Notes: generated from the sequence alone by a model not told the origin. DNA of 64,000 bases from Paramesorhizobium deserti (GCF_001558695.1 NZ_LNTU01000038.1:124001-188000), one strand, 5' to 3'. Positions 34,012-42,444 are shown, numbered from the stretch's first letter. Numbers and translations are program-made.

Positions 34012-35076
34012 TCATTCGATTGGCGGCTGTCCGAGGCGGCGAATGCTGCGGGCCAGCTCGCCGGCCAGATGGAGGGCCGCCGCCGTCGCTCCGACCATCT
34101 GCGGCAGGATCAGCCATTCGAGGGTCCAGGCGGCGCCGGAACGTTCCTGTTCGTGAACGAGCGCCTGATGCATGCCCGAAACCTGCACGGCATTGAAGCG
34201 GGCGAGCGCTACGAGCGTTTCCGCCGCAATCGGGTTCTGCTTGTGCGGCATGGCGGACGAGCCGCCGCCGCCCGCTAGTTCGATCTCTCCGCCCGTTTCT
34301 GTGAGGAGGGCGACGTCCTGCCCGAATTTGCCGAGACTGCCGGTGATCGATGCAAGACGATGGGCGATTTCGACCGTGCGGCTCCTCTGGGAATGCCATT
34401 GCGGCGCGTCGGCGAGCCCAAGTTCCTGGGCAAGCGTTGCACGAACCGCCTCGGCCCGTTCGCCAAGCTTCTCGAGCGTTCCCGCCGCGCCGCCGAACTG
34501 CACCGTAAGAAACTCCTTATCCGTTCTTCCCAAATGGTCCAGATAAGTTATGAGCGGATCACGCCATGACCGCAGCCGGTCGTGGACACTGATCGGGATC
34601 GCCGGCTGCATTCGTGTGTAGCCCATCAGCCGGTTGCCGCCAAAGTCCTTTTCAAGCGAACCCATGACATCGATGATTGCCGAAAGCCGCGCGACGAAGA
34701 GATGGAAAACCGCCTTCAGCCGCAGCATCAGGCTGGTATCGACGGCATCCTGGCTCGTCGCGCCGAAATGGACGTACGGTGCGGCATCGCCGCCCACCGC
34801 CCCGCGCAATTGCTGAACGAGCTCTGGAACGATCACGCCGTCCCGCGCGACCGCCGATTTCAAGGCCGGGGTATGGGGGGGAAACTTCGCGCAGATTTCG
34901 CCGATCAGCGCCGCCGCCTGTTCCGGGATGACGCCGTGGCGCGCCTCGGCTTTTGCCAACGCCGCCTCGAAGACGAGGATGGCGCGCAAATCCGCTTGTG
35001 CCGAGAAATGAGCGGCGATTTCCTCGTCACCCATCAGGCCGGAAAAGAGCGGATGTTCAAAAAGCGAATAGCTCAT
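34012..35076 (-). CDS. pcaB: 3-carboxy-cis,cis-muconate cycloisomerase
   Basis: A 354-residue fumarase/aspartase-superfamily enzyme that cyclises beta-carboxymuconate to gamma-carboxymuconolactone. It has VHFGATSQDAVDTSLMLRLK and the superfamily signature SSAMPHKQNPIAAE with the catalytic serine loop. Length fits the shorter alphaproteobacterial PcaB proteins. It lies 8 bp after pcaG as the last gene of pcaDCHGB. Confidence 0.95.
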   Translation of the reverse strand: MSYSLFEHPLFSGLMGDEEIAAHFSAQADLRAILVFEAALAKAEARHGVIPEQAAALIGEICAKFPPHTPALKSAVARDGVIVPELVQQLRGAVGGDAAPYVHFGATSQDAVDTSLMLRLKAVFHLFVARLSAIIDVMGSLEKDFGGNRLMGYTRMQPAIPISVHDRLRSWRDPLITYLDHLGRTDKEFLTVQFGGAAGTLEKLGERAEAVRATLAQELGLADAPQWHSQRSRTVEIAHRLASITGSLGKFGQDVALLTETGGEIELAGGGGSSAMPHKQNPIAAETLVALARFNAVQVSGMHQALVHEQERSGAAWTLEWLILPQMVGATAAALHLAGELARSIRRLGQPPIE

Positions 35077-35084
35077 GAGGTCGG

Positions 35085-35699
35085 CTAAATATCGACAAAG
35101 ACCGTTTCCTGCTCGCCCTGCAGGTGAATATCGAAAGTATAGGCCGGGCTCTCGCCCGAGGCAATCAGCGTGGCGACGCGCTGCCGGTGCTCGATGCGCG
35201 AAAGGAGCGGGTCTTCCGCATTGGCCTCGCCCTCGTCGGGAAAATACATGCGGGTGTGGAGGCCGATATTGATGCCGCGCGCCGCGATCCAGAAGGTGAT
35301 ATGCGGCGCCATCCGCCGCCCGTCCTTGAAGGGCACGCGACCCGGCTTCACCGTCTCGAAGACGAATTCACCGGTCTTGGCATCGGTGGCGCGGCGTCCC
35401 CATCCGGTGAAGTTGGGATCGGCCGTGCCGCGCAGCTCCGACGGGCTGTTATAAAGGCCGGCGCTGTCGGCCTGCCAGATTTCCACCACCGCGTCCTTGA
35501 GCGGCGTACCGGCGCCGTCGATGACCCGGCCACGCACCGTGATACGTTCGCCCTTCGTCTTGTCGTTGACCATCGCTGCGCCAAGGTCGCCCGCATAGAC
35601 GCCGGGAATATCCGCGAGGTTCGGTATCAGGCCGATATGGACATAAGGGCCGGCCGTCTGCGAAGGAGTTTCCTTGAGATAACCGAGATCCTGAACCAT
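35085..35699 (-). CDS. pcaG: Protocatechuate 3,4-dioxygenase alpha subunit
   Basis: A 204-residue subunit from the ATG at 35699 ([20 protein letters not shown]), overlapping the pcaH stop by one base (TGATG). A longer frame to 36389 is an out-of-frame read through pcaH. Typical alpha-subunit segments are TPSQTAGPYVHIGL, VVEIWQADSAG and MAPHITFWIAARGINIGLHT. The alpha subunit lacks the iron ligands but shapes the active site of the alpha-beta dioxygenase that opens the protocatechuate ring. Confidence 0.95.
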   Translation of the reverse strand: MVQDLGYLKETPSQTAGPYVHIGLIPNLADIPGVYAGDLGAAMVNDKTKGERITVRGRVIDGAGTPLKDAVVEIWQADSAGLYNSPSELRGTADPNFTGWGRRATDAKTGEFVFETVKPGRVPFKDGRRMAPHITFWIAARGINIGLHTRMYFPDEGEANAEDPLLSRIEHRQRVATLIASGESPAYTFDIHLQGEQETVFVDI

Positions 35700-36448
35700 C
35701 AGTTGCCCTCCCTCCGGTTTTCGAAGAATGTCGAGCGACGCCCGCGCAACACGATGTCGAACTTGTAGGCGCGCGCGTCCATGGGGATCGCGTTCGCCAT
35801 GTCGAGCGGGGCGATGAGCTGTTCGACGGCGCGCTTGTCGGCAATGGTATTGACGATCGGGCATTTCCAGATCAGCGGATCGCCCTCGAAATACATCTGC
35901 GTGATGAGCCGCTGCGCGAACCCATGACCGAAGACCGAAAAATGAATGTGCGCGGGGCGCCAGTCGTTGACGCCGTTCGGCCAAGGATAGGGGCCGGGCT
36001 TGACGGTGCGGAAGCGGTAATATCCATCCTCGTCGGTGATCGTCCTGCCGCAACCGCCGAAATTGGGGTCGAGCGGCGCCAGATAGCTTTCCTTCTTGTG
36101 GCGGTAGCGCCCGCCGGCATTGGCCTGCCAGAATTCGAGCAGCACGCCGGACATCGCGCGGCCGCGCTCGTCCATCACCCGGCCATGGACGATGATCCGT
36201 TCGCCGATGGCGGATTCGCCGGGCTTGGCGAAATTGTGGATAAGGTCGTTGTCGAGTTCGCCGAGCATGGACTGGCTGAAGACCGGCCCGGTGATCTCCG
36301 ACAGTGTTCCGTCCATCGACAGAAGCGCTTTTTGTGGCGACCGCAATATGGTCGTCTTGTAGCCCAGCGCCAGCGCCGGCGGATGCCAATCGCGGTCGCG
36401 CGGGAAAAAGGCGCCGGTTTCCGGCTTTTTGTTCGGAATGGTCGACAT
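35699..36448 (-). CDS. pcaH: Protocatechuate 3,4-dioxygenase beta subunit
   Basis: A 249-residue catalytic subunit from the ATG at 36448, which follows GGAGGGG. The Fe(III) ligands are visible as a tyrosine in [13 protein letters not shown], a tyrosine in [14 protein letters not shown] and the two histidines of [11 protein letters not shown]. The upstream in-frame extension to 36541 is within pcaC and is rejected. Partner of PcaG; 10 bp after pcaC. Confidence 0.96.
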   Translation of the reverse strand: MSTIPNKKPETGAFFPRDRDWHPPALALGYKTTILRSPQKALLSMDGTLSEITGPVFSQSMLGELDNDLIHNFAKPGESAIGERIIVHGRVMDERGRAMSGVLLEFWQANAGGRYRHKKESYLAPLDPNFGGCGRTITDEDGYYRFRTVKPGPYPWPNGVNDWRPAHIHFSVFGHGFAQRLITQMYFEGDPLIWKCPIVNTIADKRAVEQLIAPLDMANAIPMDARAYKFDIVLRGRRSTFFENRREGN

Positions 36449-36458
36449 ATCCCCTCCG

Positions 36459-36863
36459 TCAGGCCGCTTTTTCGGCATCCATCTGCTCGAAAACCTCCTT
36501 TGCGATCCTGATGGCCCGGTTTGCCGCCGGAACACCCGCATAGATCGCCACGTGGAGCAATGCCTCGCCTATATCCTCCCGCGTTGCCCCCGTATTCGCC
36601 GTCGCGCGCACATGCATCGCGACCTCCTCATCATGGCCGAGCGCCGCCAGAACCGCGATCGTCACCAGCGACCGCTCGCGTTTCGTCCAGCCCGGCCGCG
36701 ACCAGACGTGCCCCCACGCCGCCTCGGTGATGAGTTCCTGAAACGGCCGGTCGAAATCGGTCGTCGACGATTGCGCCCGGTCAACATGAGGGTCGCCGAG
36801 GACGGCCCGCCTCGTGAGAATCCCCTGTCGGTAACGTTCCGAATGGGCCCGCATTTCACCCAT
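36459..36863 (-). CDS. pcaC: 4-carboxymuconolactone decarboxylase
   Basis: A small AhpD-like protein of 134 residues that decarboxylates gamma-carboxymuconolactone to the enol-lactone. Key stretches: [33 protein letters not shown] and [20 protein letters not shown] with the conserved Glu and His. I chose the ATG at 36863 because GGAGAA lies 9 bp upstream; a second in-frame ATG at 36878 adds five residues and lacks an SD. It overlaps pcaD by 8 bp and is a separate polypeptide here, not fused to PcaD as in some bacteria. Confidence 0.94.
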   Translation of the reverse strand: MGEMRAHSERYRQGILTRRAVLGDPHVDRAQSSTTDFDRPFQELITEAAWGHVWSRPGWTKRERSLVTIAVLAALGHDEEVAMHVRATANTGATREDIGEALLHVAIYAGVPAANRAIRIAKEVFEQMDAEKAA

Positions 36864-37665
36864 GGGCTTTTTCTCCATTGTACACTAAGTCGGTGAAGGC
36901 GCGGATGACGGAAACGAGCGCTTCCGGCTGCTCCACGCAAGGGATATGGCCCGCGCCCTTGATCACTTCATAGCGTGCGTTCGCAATGAGTTTCGCCGTT
37001 TCGAGGACGAGGTCCGGCGGCGTCGAGCCGTCCTGGTCGCCTACGATGCAGATCGTCGGCACCGCGATTTTTTTCGCCGTTTCCGTATAGTCCGCATCGC
37101 GGATCGCCGCGCAGGTTCCCGCATAGCCCGCCGCCGGCTGGCGGACGAGCATGTTGCGATAGCCGGCGAAGGCGGCATTATCGCCCATGCGGAAGTCCGG
37201 TGTGAACCAGCGTTCGAGTACGGCATCGGCGATGCTGGCGATGCCGTTTTTTTCGACCTGGGCGATGCGCGCGTTCCACATCTCCGCCGTGCCTATCTTG
37301 TGCGCTGTGTCGCAAAGGATGAGCGCACCCACGAGGTCCGGGCGGACGGCATGAAGCCCTTGCGCGATCAGCCCGCCGACGGAAAGGCCGCAGACGATCG
37401 CTTGCTTGACAGCCAGATGATCGAGAAGTCCGGCAAGGTCGCTGACATGGTCTTCCATCGAATAGGGCGTCTTGCCGATGTCCGACAGGCCGTGTCCGCG
37501 CTTGTCATAGGTGAGGATGGCGAAATCGCCCACAAGGCGCACGATCACGTCACGCCAGATCCGGAAATCCGTGCCAAGCGAATTGGCGAAAACGATCACC
37601 GGTTTGCCGGTGGCGCCGATCACCTGATAATGGAGCGCGATGTCGTTGATAGTGGCGAACTGCAC
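36856..37665 (-). CDS. pcaD: 3-oxoadipate enol-lactonase
   Basis: A 269-residue alpha/beta hydrolase that opens the enol-lactone to beta-ketoadipate. It has the oxyanion region VIVFANSLGTDFRIW, the nucleophile elbow CGLSVGGLIAQGL, an acid in GDQDGSTPP and the C-terminal histidine in KGAGHIPCVEQPE. The start is GTG, with GGGAGGAG seven bases upstream. First gene of the pca operon, 70 bp from the PcaQ box. Confidence 0.95.
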   Translation of the reverse strand: MQFATINDIALHYQVIGATGKPVIVFANSLGTDFRIWRDVIVRLVGDFAILTYDKRGHGLSDIGKTPYSMEDHVSDLAGLLDHLAVKQAIVCGLSVGGLIAQGLHAVRPDLVGALILCDTAHKIGTAEMWNARIAQVEKNGIASIADAVLERWFTPDFRMGDNAAFAGYRNMLVRQPAAGYAGTCAAIRDADYTETAKKIAVPTICIVGDQDGSTPPDLVLETAKLIANARYEVIKGAGHIPCVEQPEALVSVIRAFTDLVYNGEKAHG

Positions 37666-37735
37666 GGAAATTCTCCTCCCTCACAAAACTGGAACTTTCA
37701 CTTGGTTAAGTAAAATGATATTTCATGGATAATAG

Positions 37736-37751
37736 TTAACTCATAGGTTAT
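37736..37751 (-). promoter_or_regulatory. PcaQ binding site between pcaD and pcaQ
   Basis: On the minus strand the sequence is ATAACC-TATG-AGTTAA, matching the reported rhizobial PcaQ consensus ATAACC-N4-GGTTAA at 11 of 12 positions. It is centred about 78 bp upstream of the pcaD start and ends 9 bp from the pcaQ start, so PcaQ bound here could activate pcaD and repress its own gene. Confidence 0.75.
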
Positions 37752-37759
37752 GAGACTCC

Positions 37760-38683
37760 GTGATCGACAGCCGTGTAAAATTCCGGCATCTGCAAACTTT
37801 TGTCGAGGTCGCGCGCCAGAAGAGCGTGATGAAGGCGGCGGAGCTTCTGCATGTCAGCCAGCCGGCGGTCACCAAGACGATCCGCGAGCTTGAGGATGCG
37901 CTGGGCGTTTCCGTCTTCGAGCGCGAGGGGCGCGGCATCAGGATTACCCGTTATGGCGAGGTTTTCCTGCGCCATGCAGGCGCCGCGCTCACGGCATTGC
38001 GCCAGGGGATCGACGCCGTTTCGCACGGGCGGGTGGGCGATGCCCCGCCAATTCGCGTCGGCGCGCTGCCCACCGTTTCGTCGCGCATCATGCCGCGGGC
38101 GATGACACTGTTTATGGGTGAGGAGACCGGAAGTCGGGTCAAGATCGTGACCGGCGAGAACGCGGTTCTGCTGGAGCAGTTACGGGTGGGCGATCTCGAT
38201 CTGGTCGTCGGCCGCCTGGCGGCGCCGGAAAAGATGACCGGTTTCTCCTTCGAGCATCTTTATTCCGAGCAGGTGGTGTTCGTCGTGCGCGCCGGCCATC
38301 CGCTGATGGAAGGGCGGCAATCGGTTTTCGAAGGCCTCGAAGCCTATCCCGTGCTGATGCCGACACGCGCCTCGATCATCCGCCCCTTCGTCGAGCGTTT
38401 CCTGATCGTCAACGGCGTCGCCGGCATCCCACATCACATCGAGACCGTCTCGGACGCCTTCGGCCGCGCTTTCGTGCGCCAGAGCGACGCGATCTGGATC
38501 ATCTCCGCCGGCGTGGTGGCGGCCGATCTCGAAGACGGCACGCTGGTCGCCCTCGACCTCGACACCACGGAGACACGAGGCCCGGTCGGGCTCACGATGC
38601 GTAACGACGCCGTCCCCTCGCTGCCGCTTTCCATCCTCATCCAGGCGCTGCGCGAGGCAGCGAAGCAGGTGAAGCTGGATTAG
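37760..38683 (+). CDS. pcaQ: LysR-family activator of the pca operon
   Basis: A 307-residue LysR protein starting at a GTG (MIDSRVKFRHLQTFVEVARQ). The helix-turn-helix AELLHVSQPAVTKTIRELE and the PcaQ-like effector domain (IRVGALPTVSSRIMPRAM, LVVGRLAAPEKMTGFSFEHL) are clear. Known PcaQ proteins respond to beta-carboxymuconate or its lactone and activate pcaDCHGB. It is divergent from pcaD, as in Agrobacterium and Sinorhizobium. Confidence 0.93.
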   Translation: MIDSRVKFRHLQTFVEVARQKSVMKAAELLHVSQPAVTKTIRELEDALGVSVFEREGRGIRITRYGEVFLRHAGAALTALRQGIDAVSHGRVGDAPPIRVGALPTVSSRIMPRAMTLFMGEETGSRVKIVTGENAVLLEQLRVGDLDLVVGRLAAPEKMTGFSFEHLYSEQVVFVVRAGHPLMEGRQSVFEGLEAYPVLMPTRASIIRPFVERFLIVNGVAGIPHHIETVSDAFGRAFVRQSDAIWIISAGVVAADLEDGTLVALDLDTTETRGPVGLTMRNDAVPSLPLSILIQALREAAKQVKLD

Positions 38684-39170
38684 GCACTGCTCGAAGGGCA
38701 ATCGCGGCGGCGCTGAAATGCGCTGGGCGACCGGTATGCGCCGCCTCGGACGTTCGCTGGCTCTCGATCCTGTCCTGAAAGCAGTCGTTCGCTGCAAGCT
38801 AGTCGAAGGCCTTGAAAGGTCGGAGAGCAGTCATTCGCCAGTCCGAATTGGGGACACCGCGCTTGACAGAGGCAGCCGTGCCCGCGTGGGCTGAGATTTT
38901 GGTCGAAGGCTCCGGCGCGAAGAAGCTGGCTGTGAGCCACCCCCCTTTGGAGCGGGCCGCCCGCAAAAGCTTGAACGAAAAGCGGGGACGCAATCTCCCC
39001 GGTGTTCTTGGCCGAATGTGGCGGCGCATGGGCACCGGACCGGGCTGCGATTGGCAGGAACCTGCATTATTCACTGTGCAGCGAACATTGCCTTTCCGGG
39101 CCTAGTACAGGGTAATCAGCCTGAGCTGCTTTTCTTCCGGTTTGTATTCCATCGAGGCAAGGAGGCGGAT
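38684..39170. other. Gene-free stretch with a short repeated motif
   Basis: No coding frame here has a convincing start, SD or recognisable protein. The motif GCAGTCGTTCGC at 38781-38792 recurs as GCAGTCATTCGC at 38827-38838. Sequences of this flavour occur in alphaproteobacterial intergenic DNA, but I cannot confirm a repeat family. It marks the border between the pca operon and the small-gene cluster. Confidence 0.5.
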
Positions 39171-39302
39171 ATGGCCGCTCGCTTTCCGCCGGGGCAGCTC
39201 GATGTTCACATTGAACTTCGCGACATCGTGCTGCGCATCGAAGGTCATGTTGTAGATGTGACACCAGAGCAGTCGGCTACTGACAGGTGCGTGATCTCAT
39301 AA
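39171..39302 (+). CDS. Small hypothetical protein (43 residues)
   Basis: The frame MAARFPPGQLDVHIELRDIV... has GGAGG with ideal 5-bp spacing before its ATG and a regular alternating pattern that suggests beta strands. It lies opposite the small-gene run that follows. I do not recognise the family. The strong SD is the main support. Confidence 0.45.
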   Translation: MAARFPPGQLDVHIELRDIVLRIEGHVVDVTPEQSATDRCVIS

Positions 39303-39332
39303 CCGTAGCGGATCAGCATCCGGTGTTTGCCC

Positions 39333-39596
39333 CTACCGGAAATCGGCCGCGGTAAGCGTGTAGGAGGTGCGGCGTCCCTGGGAATAAGCCTCGCGTGCGA
39401 CGTCATGGATCGAACTGCGTGCCGAATCGAAGGCCGTGAGAAAATCCCTTTCGGACAGTGGCGTCCTCCCGGGTTGGGCCAGCGCTGCGGTCTCCACAAA
39501 GAACGGTACCTCGAACATGCCGTCATGTCCGATGAAGCGAATCGCATTGCGCACTTCGTCAAAGCTGCGGCTCGGATTGGGAAATTCGAGGGTCAC
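39333..39596 (-). CDS. DUF1488-family protein
   Basis: An 87-residue protein starting MTLEFPNPSRSFDEVRNAIR, with GHDGMFEVPFFVE, FLTAFDSARSSIHDVA and the end GRRTSYTLTAADFR. That layout (FPNPSRSYD ... FxG-D ... FLxAFDxxR..I ... YxLxAxDF) is the DUF1488 family found across rhizobia; function unknown. Start is GTG with GAGGA nine bases upstream. It is the last of six small genes on this strand. Confidence 0.8.
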   Translation of the reverse strand: MTLEFPNPSRSFDEVRNAIRFIGHDGMFEVPFFVETAALAQPGRTPLSERDFLTAFDSARSSIHDVAREAYSQGRRTSYTLTAADFR

Positions 39597-39614
39597 GGTC
39601 GGCGTTCCTCAGAG

Positions 39615-39911
39615 CTATACGGTGTGATCCGCCGGCGTGCCATCAGACACCCCGTCGCGGCCGCATTCTTCATTCAGGCGGTTAAGGCAAAGCATGCCGT
39701 CAGTGGCGACCGACCGGCTGAGGCCGGTCATGTCCTGTCCGTTTGGGCTGGCTGGAACGCCGGTGAAGACATGGTAGACGGTCCAGGATCGGTCGATTCC
39801 CCCTGCGGCGGCCATATTGTTCGTCGCTTGGAGCGTGACCCGATGCGCCGCCTTCATTATCCCAGACGTCGCTCCCGCGGACGCTTCGCTCCCGTTCGGT
39901 CTCGTTGCCAT
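39615..39911 (-). CDS. Small hypothetical protein with SWTVYHVFTGVP motif
   Basis: A 98-residue frame. The central part, DRSWTVYHVFTGVPASPNGQ then MTGLSRSVATDGMLCLNRLN, resembles short conserved proteins of rhizobia of unknown role. The SD (AAAGG) is better placed for an overlapping frame starting at 39921 than for this ATG, so the true start or frame is uncertain; a frameshift near the N terminus is possible. Confidence 0.5.
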   Translation of the reverse strand: MATRPNGSEASAGATSGIMKAAHRVTLQATNNMAAAGGIDRSWTVYHVFTGVPASPNGQDMTGLSRSVATDGMLCLNRLNEECGRDGVSDGTPADHTV

Positions 39912-39917
39912 GTGGAT

Positions 39918-40160
39918 TCATGATCGTGGCCTTTCTTTATTGGTCACTTCGACATCGATGATGCCGGAATAGAGTGCCGCGCCAGTCGCGTCGGTGATCG
40001 CCATGGCGTCCGGCCGTTGCGGCATGTCGAGAGTCAGCGAAAGCCGCCGCCCGACTTCAATCGCGTCATCAAGGTCGACAGCCTCTACCGTCTCGCGGCC
40101 GACGACGGCATGTGCGTCATCTGAAACCCGTGTGCGATAGAATTCGATCACGACTTTCAA
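39918..40160 (-). CDS. Small conserved hypothetical protein (80 residues)
   Basis: The frame reads KVVIEFYRTRVSDDAHAVVG and then RPDAMAITDATGAALYSGII. I place the start at a TTG (40160) because AAGGA lies eight bases upstream; a GTG at 40178 would add six residues and has no SD. Residues suggest a small alpha/beta protein. Similar peptides occur beside DUF1488 genes in rhizobia as far as I recall. Function unknown. Confidence 0.6.
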   Translation of the reverse strand: MKVVIEFYRTRVSDDAHAVVGRETVEAVDLDDAIEVGRRLSLTLDMPQRPDAMAITDATGAALYSGIIDVEVTNKERPRS

Positions 40161-40196
40161 GGCTATCGTCCTTTGCACCGCAGGAGCAGCATTGGT

Positions 40197-40340
40197 TCAG
40201 TGTTTGCCTCTGCCTTGGGACGCTTTGGCATTTGCAGCGCCCTTAATGTGGTTACCGAAGGTACTTTCAGGCTTGGGCGAAGCTTTCTCCTGCTTCGGCT
40301 TTCTGATCTCGCGATTGCTTCGCTTCTGGCCCTTAGCCAT
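40197..40340 (-). CDS. Small basic protein (47 residues), rhizobial MAKGQKRSNREIRKPKQ type
   Basis: This peptide is lysine/arginine rich, starts MAKGQKRSNREIRKPKQEKA and ends in QGRGKH. It has AAGGA nine bases before the ATG and its start overlaps the upstream small gene by 8 bp. Very similar 45-50-residue basic peptides are widespread in Rhizobiaceae. It is probably disordered and may bind nucleic acid, but its role is not established. Confidence 0.8.
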   Translation of the reverse strand: MAKGQKRSNREIRKPKQEKASPKPESTFGNHIKGAANAKASQGRGKH

Positions 40341-40635
40341 GTCCGAACGTCCTTTCGATGAGGGTTGCGTCGCTACCGACCTGTGAGATGTCGACCGGCT
40401 CGAGACTGTCCTGCGTCGTCACCCGCTCATGGCGCTCGTCGTCATTGCGGATGCGGTACTGCGGCGAATTTCCTCGCGGCGGCAGTGTGCCAGTGATACG
40501 GTAAATGTCGGCTGGCAGAGCGGGTCTCCCGAAACCGTCCTTCAGCCGGACAGTCTGCCCAATCGTGAAGAGATGGGTTAGGGCCTCACGACGGGCCGGG
40601 TGGGTTGTGCGTCGGATGGAGTTCGTAGATATCAT
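40333..40635 (-). CDS. Small conserved hypothetical protein (100 residues)
   Basis: The core is FTIGQTVRLKDGFGR, then YRITGTLPPRGNSPQYRIRN and DERHERVTTQDSLEPV, which reads as a small SH3-like beta-barrel. Comparable proteins are common in rhizobia, with no known function. The start overlaps the stop of the preceding small gene (TCATGA on this strand). Confidence 0.75.
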   Translation of the reverse strand: MISTNSIRRTTHPARREALTHLFTIGQTVRLKDGFGRPALPADIYRITGTLPPRGNSPQYRIRNDDERHERVTTQDSLEPVDISQVGSDATLIERTFGHG

Positions 40636-40895
40636 GACTGCTGGTGATCCTTTTCGAGTGCGGCGTCGAGATCAGCAGGATCAATCGGCACCATCTGATG
40701 GGTGTGGCTATCAATGCCGATGGCCGGCAGGTGAATAAAGGCGCTTACACGTCTCCAGGCGAGGCGGGAGGGTATCTCCAACAGTTCCTCATCCTGTTCG
40801 ACGCGATAGTCCCCGGCAGGCTGCGGCGCGTCGAAGACAGGCAGCATGAAGGGTGCGGAGAACCGGACGATCATCTGGGTGGTGCGCGTTGTCAT
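40632..40895 (-). CDS. Small conserved hypothetical protein (87 residues)
   Basis: Starting at the ATG at 40895, which has GGAGG nine bases upstream, the protein reads TTRTTQMIVRFSAPFMLPVF, then YRVEQDEELLEIPSRLAWRR and HTHQMVPIDPADLDAALEKD. An in-frame extension to 40919 has no SD. It begins the small-gene run, whose members overlap or lie close together, and so may set its promoter. Function unknown. Confidence 0.75.
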   Translation of the reverse strand: MTTRTTQMIVRFSAPFMLPVFDAPQPAGDYRVEQDEELLEIPSRLAWRRVSAFIHLPAIGIDSHTHQMVPIDPADLDAALEKDHQQS

Positions 40896-41783
40896 GGCTC
40901 GATACCTCCGCAGAAGCACGCGGGGGCGCCTCCTGCCTCATTCCCATTCGAACCGGAACGAATTCCCGTGCTGCCAGTACATCCGTGGTCAGCGACGGGG
41001 TTCATTCCAGGGTTCGAACAGAGCGATATGCGCGCCGGACCGGCGCTTTATGCATTCGCTATCGAGAATTCGGTGGTGAATGGCGGGTCTCTGACACCGC
41101 GAAGCCAAGTCGGCCAAATCAACGAGTTTTATATATGGACTGCGGCTGTCTGTTAAGCAAGGTGGGGGCCGATTTTATTTCGTTGCGATTCGTAAAATGC
41201 ACTGCGGTAAAAATAAAATACCCTAAAAATAGCGGAAAATACGTATCGCAAACAACCAAAGTCCTACAAACCATAGTGGTTCAATTATTTCTACACTCCA
41301 GTTTTTCATGGAAATACCTTTAGCTTTTCATTCGGATAGCACACCTCGCCATGTATCTGAGGGCGCCCCTTGAGATTCCGCCCCCTCCATGAGGCCACTC
41401 CCTGAAGCTATTCAACACCGGCACACTATGCTGCTGACGCAACCGCAATGTATAGGCGTGGCGGGTTTCCCCCGTCACCGGGTTCGTCTTCCTGTGCCTG
41501 CTTCCATTCCGATGGTCGCTGCAGGTAGCGCCAGGATCGTATCGAATATACCGGCAGTCAATTGTCCTATCCGCCCGTGGTCGATAGAAAGTCCTGGGCA
41601 AGTTAGAGACCGTAAGAGGTCTGAGAGCCCCCATGCCGGGTTCATACGAGCGGTAAGAGGTTGGGGAGCCGTCGGTCCGCTTTCGGTTACGTGACCAGGA
41701 AAAATTCAACCGTCAGCGTGCAGAAAAGGCGACCATCGACCAAATCGGGTGGTCGATGGCCGCCGAAAATCGCTGGCCGGCGA
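40896..41783. other. Gene-free stretch with an AT-rich patch
   Basis: I find no supportable gene in these 888 bp. The part from about 41160 to 41340 is strikingly AT-rich for this genome; the rest has normal composition and several chance frames on both strands. The left edge probably contains the promoter of the small-gene run. Confidence 0.5.
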
Positions 41784-42416
41784 TCAGCGCTGGAAAGTGA
41801 GGTGGACAATCCCACTTTCCGCCGTTTCTGTCCTGACGGTATAGCCGGCCTCCAACCCGCGCAACTCGTCCCAGAGGCGTATGCCCCGCCCCAGCAGGAT
41901 CGGAGCAATGGCGACATGGAGACGGTCAACAAGTCCGGCCTTGAGATAGTCGCGGACCATGGTTGGTCCGCCACCTATCCGAACATCCCTGCCGTTTGCG
42001 GCTTTCTCGGCCCGCTGCAGCGCATCAACCGGGTTGGCCGCTATGAAGTGGAACGTCGTGCCTCCAGCCATCTCGATTGGTGGCCGCGGCTTATGTGTGA
42101 GGACGAAGACCGGGCAGTGAAATGGCGGCTCGTCTCCCCACCACCCCTTCCAGTTTGGATCATCGGGAAAATTGTGCAGCCCGAACTTGCCCGCCCCCAT
42201 GATCTCGGCGCCAATGTTGGCGAAGTAATCCTTCGCATACGCCTCGTCGAGGCCGGTGGTGCCTTTGCCGCTGGTGTCCTTGAGCACGCGCTCCCGAAAC
42301 GTCCTTGTCGCCACATACGCGCTAACAAGGCGCGACCAATCGGGGCCGAACGGGTTTTCGGGTGTCTGATCCGTCGTTGTTGCGAAACCATCGAGCGAGA
42401 TAAGAAGGTACGACAC
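41784..42416 (-). CDS. RibD C-terminal / dihydrofolate-reductase-like protein
   Basis: A 210-residue reductase-like protein of the YyaP/RibD_C kind. It begins SYLLISLDGFATTTDQTPEN and has the NADPH-binding stretch GRDVRIGGGPTMVRDYLKAG and then DRLHVAIAPILLGRGIRLWD. The start is a GTG at 42416; AGGAG lies too far upstream for a clear SD, so the true start may differ slightly. It is divergent from an ArsR/SRPBCC gene pair and shares their operator region. Enzymatic role unknown. Confidence 0.82.
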   Translation of the reverse strand: MSYLLISLDGFATTTDQTPENPFGPDWSRLVSAYVATRTFRERVLKDTSGKGTTGLDEAYAKDYFANIGAEIMGAGKFGLHNFPDDPNWKGWWGDEPPFHCPVFVLTHKPRPPIEMAGGTTFHFIAANPVDALQRAEKAANGRDVRIGGGPTMVRDYLKAGLVDRLHVAIAPILLGRGIRLWDELRGLEAGYTVRTETAESGIVHLTFQR

Positions 42417-42444
42417 GTACTGCCACTGAGCTGCTCCTAATACT

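Noticed and set aside
35700-36389. N-terminal extension of PcaG
   Set aside because: It reads through pcaH in another frame; known alpha subunits begin at the equivalent of the ATG at 35699.
41320-41709. 129-residue minus-strand frame, considered as a group II intron or integrase remnant
   Set aside because: No reverse transcriptase, maturase or recombinase motif can be seen in any frame.
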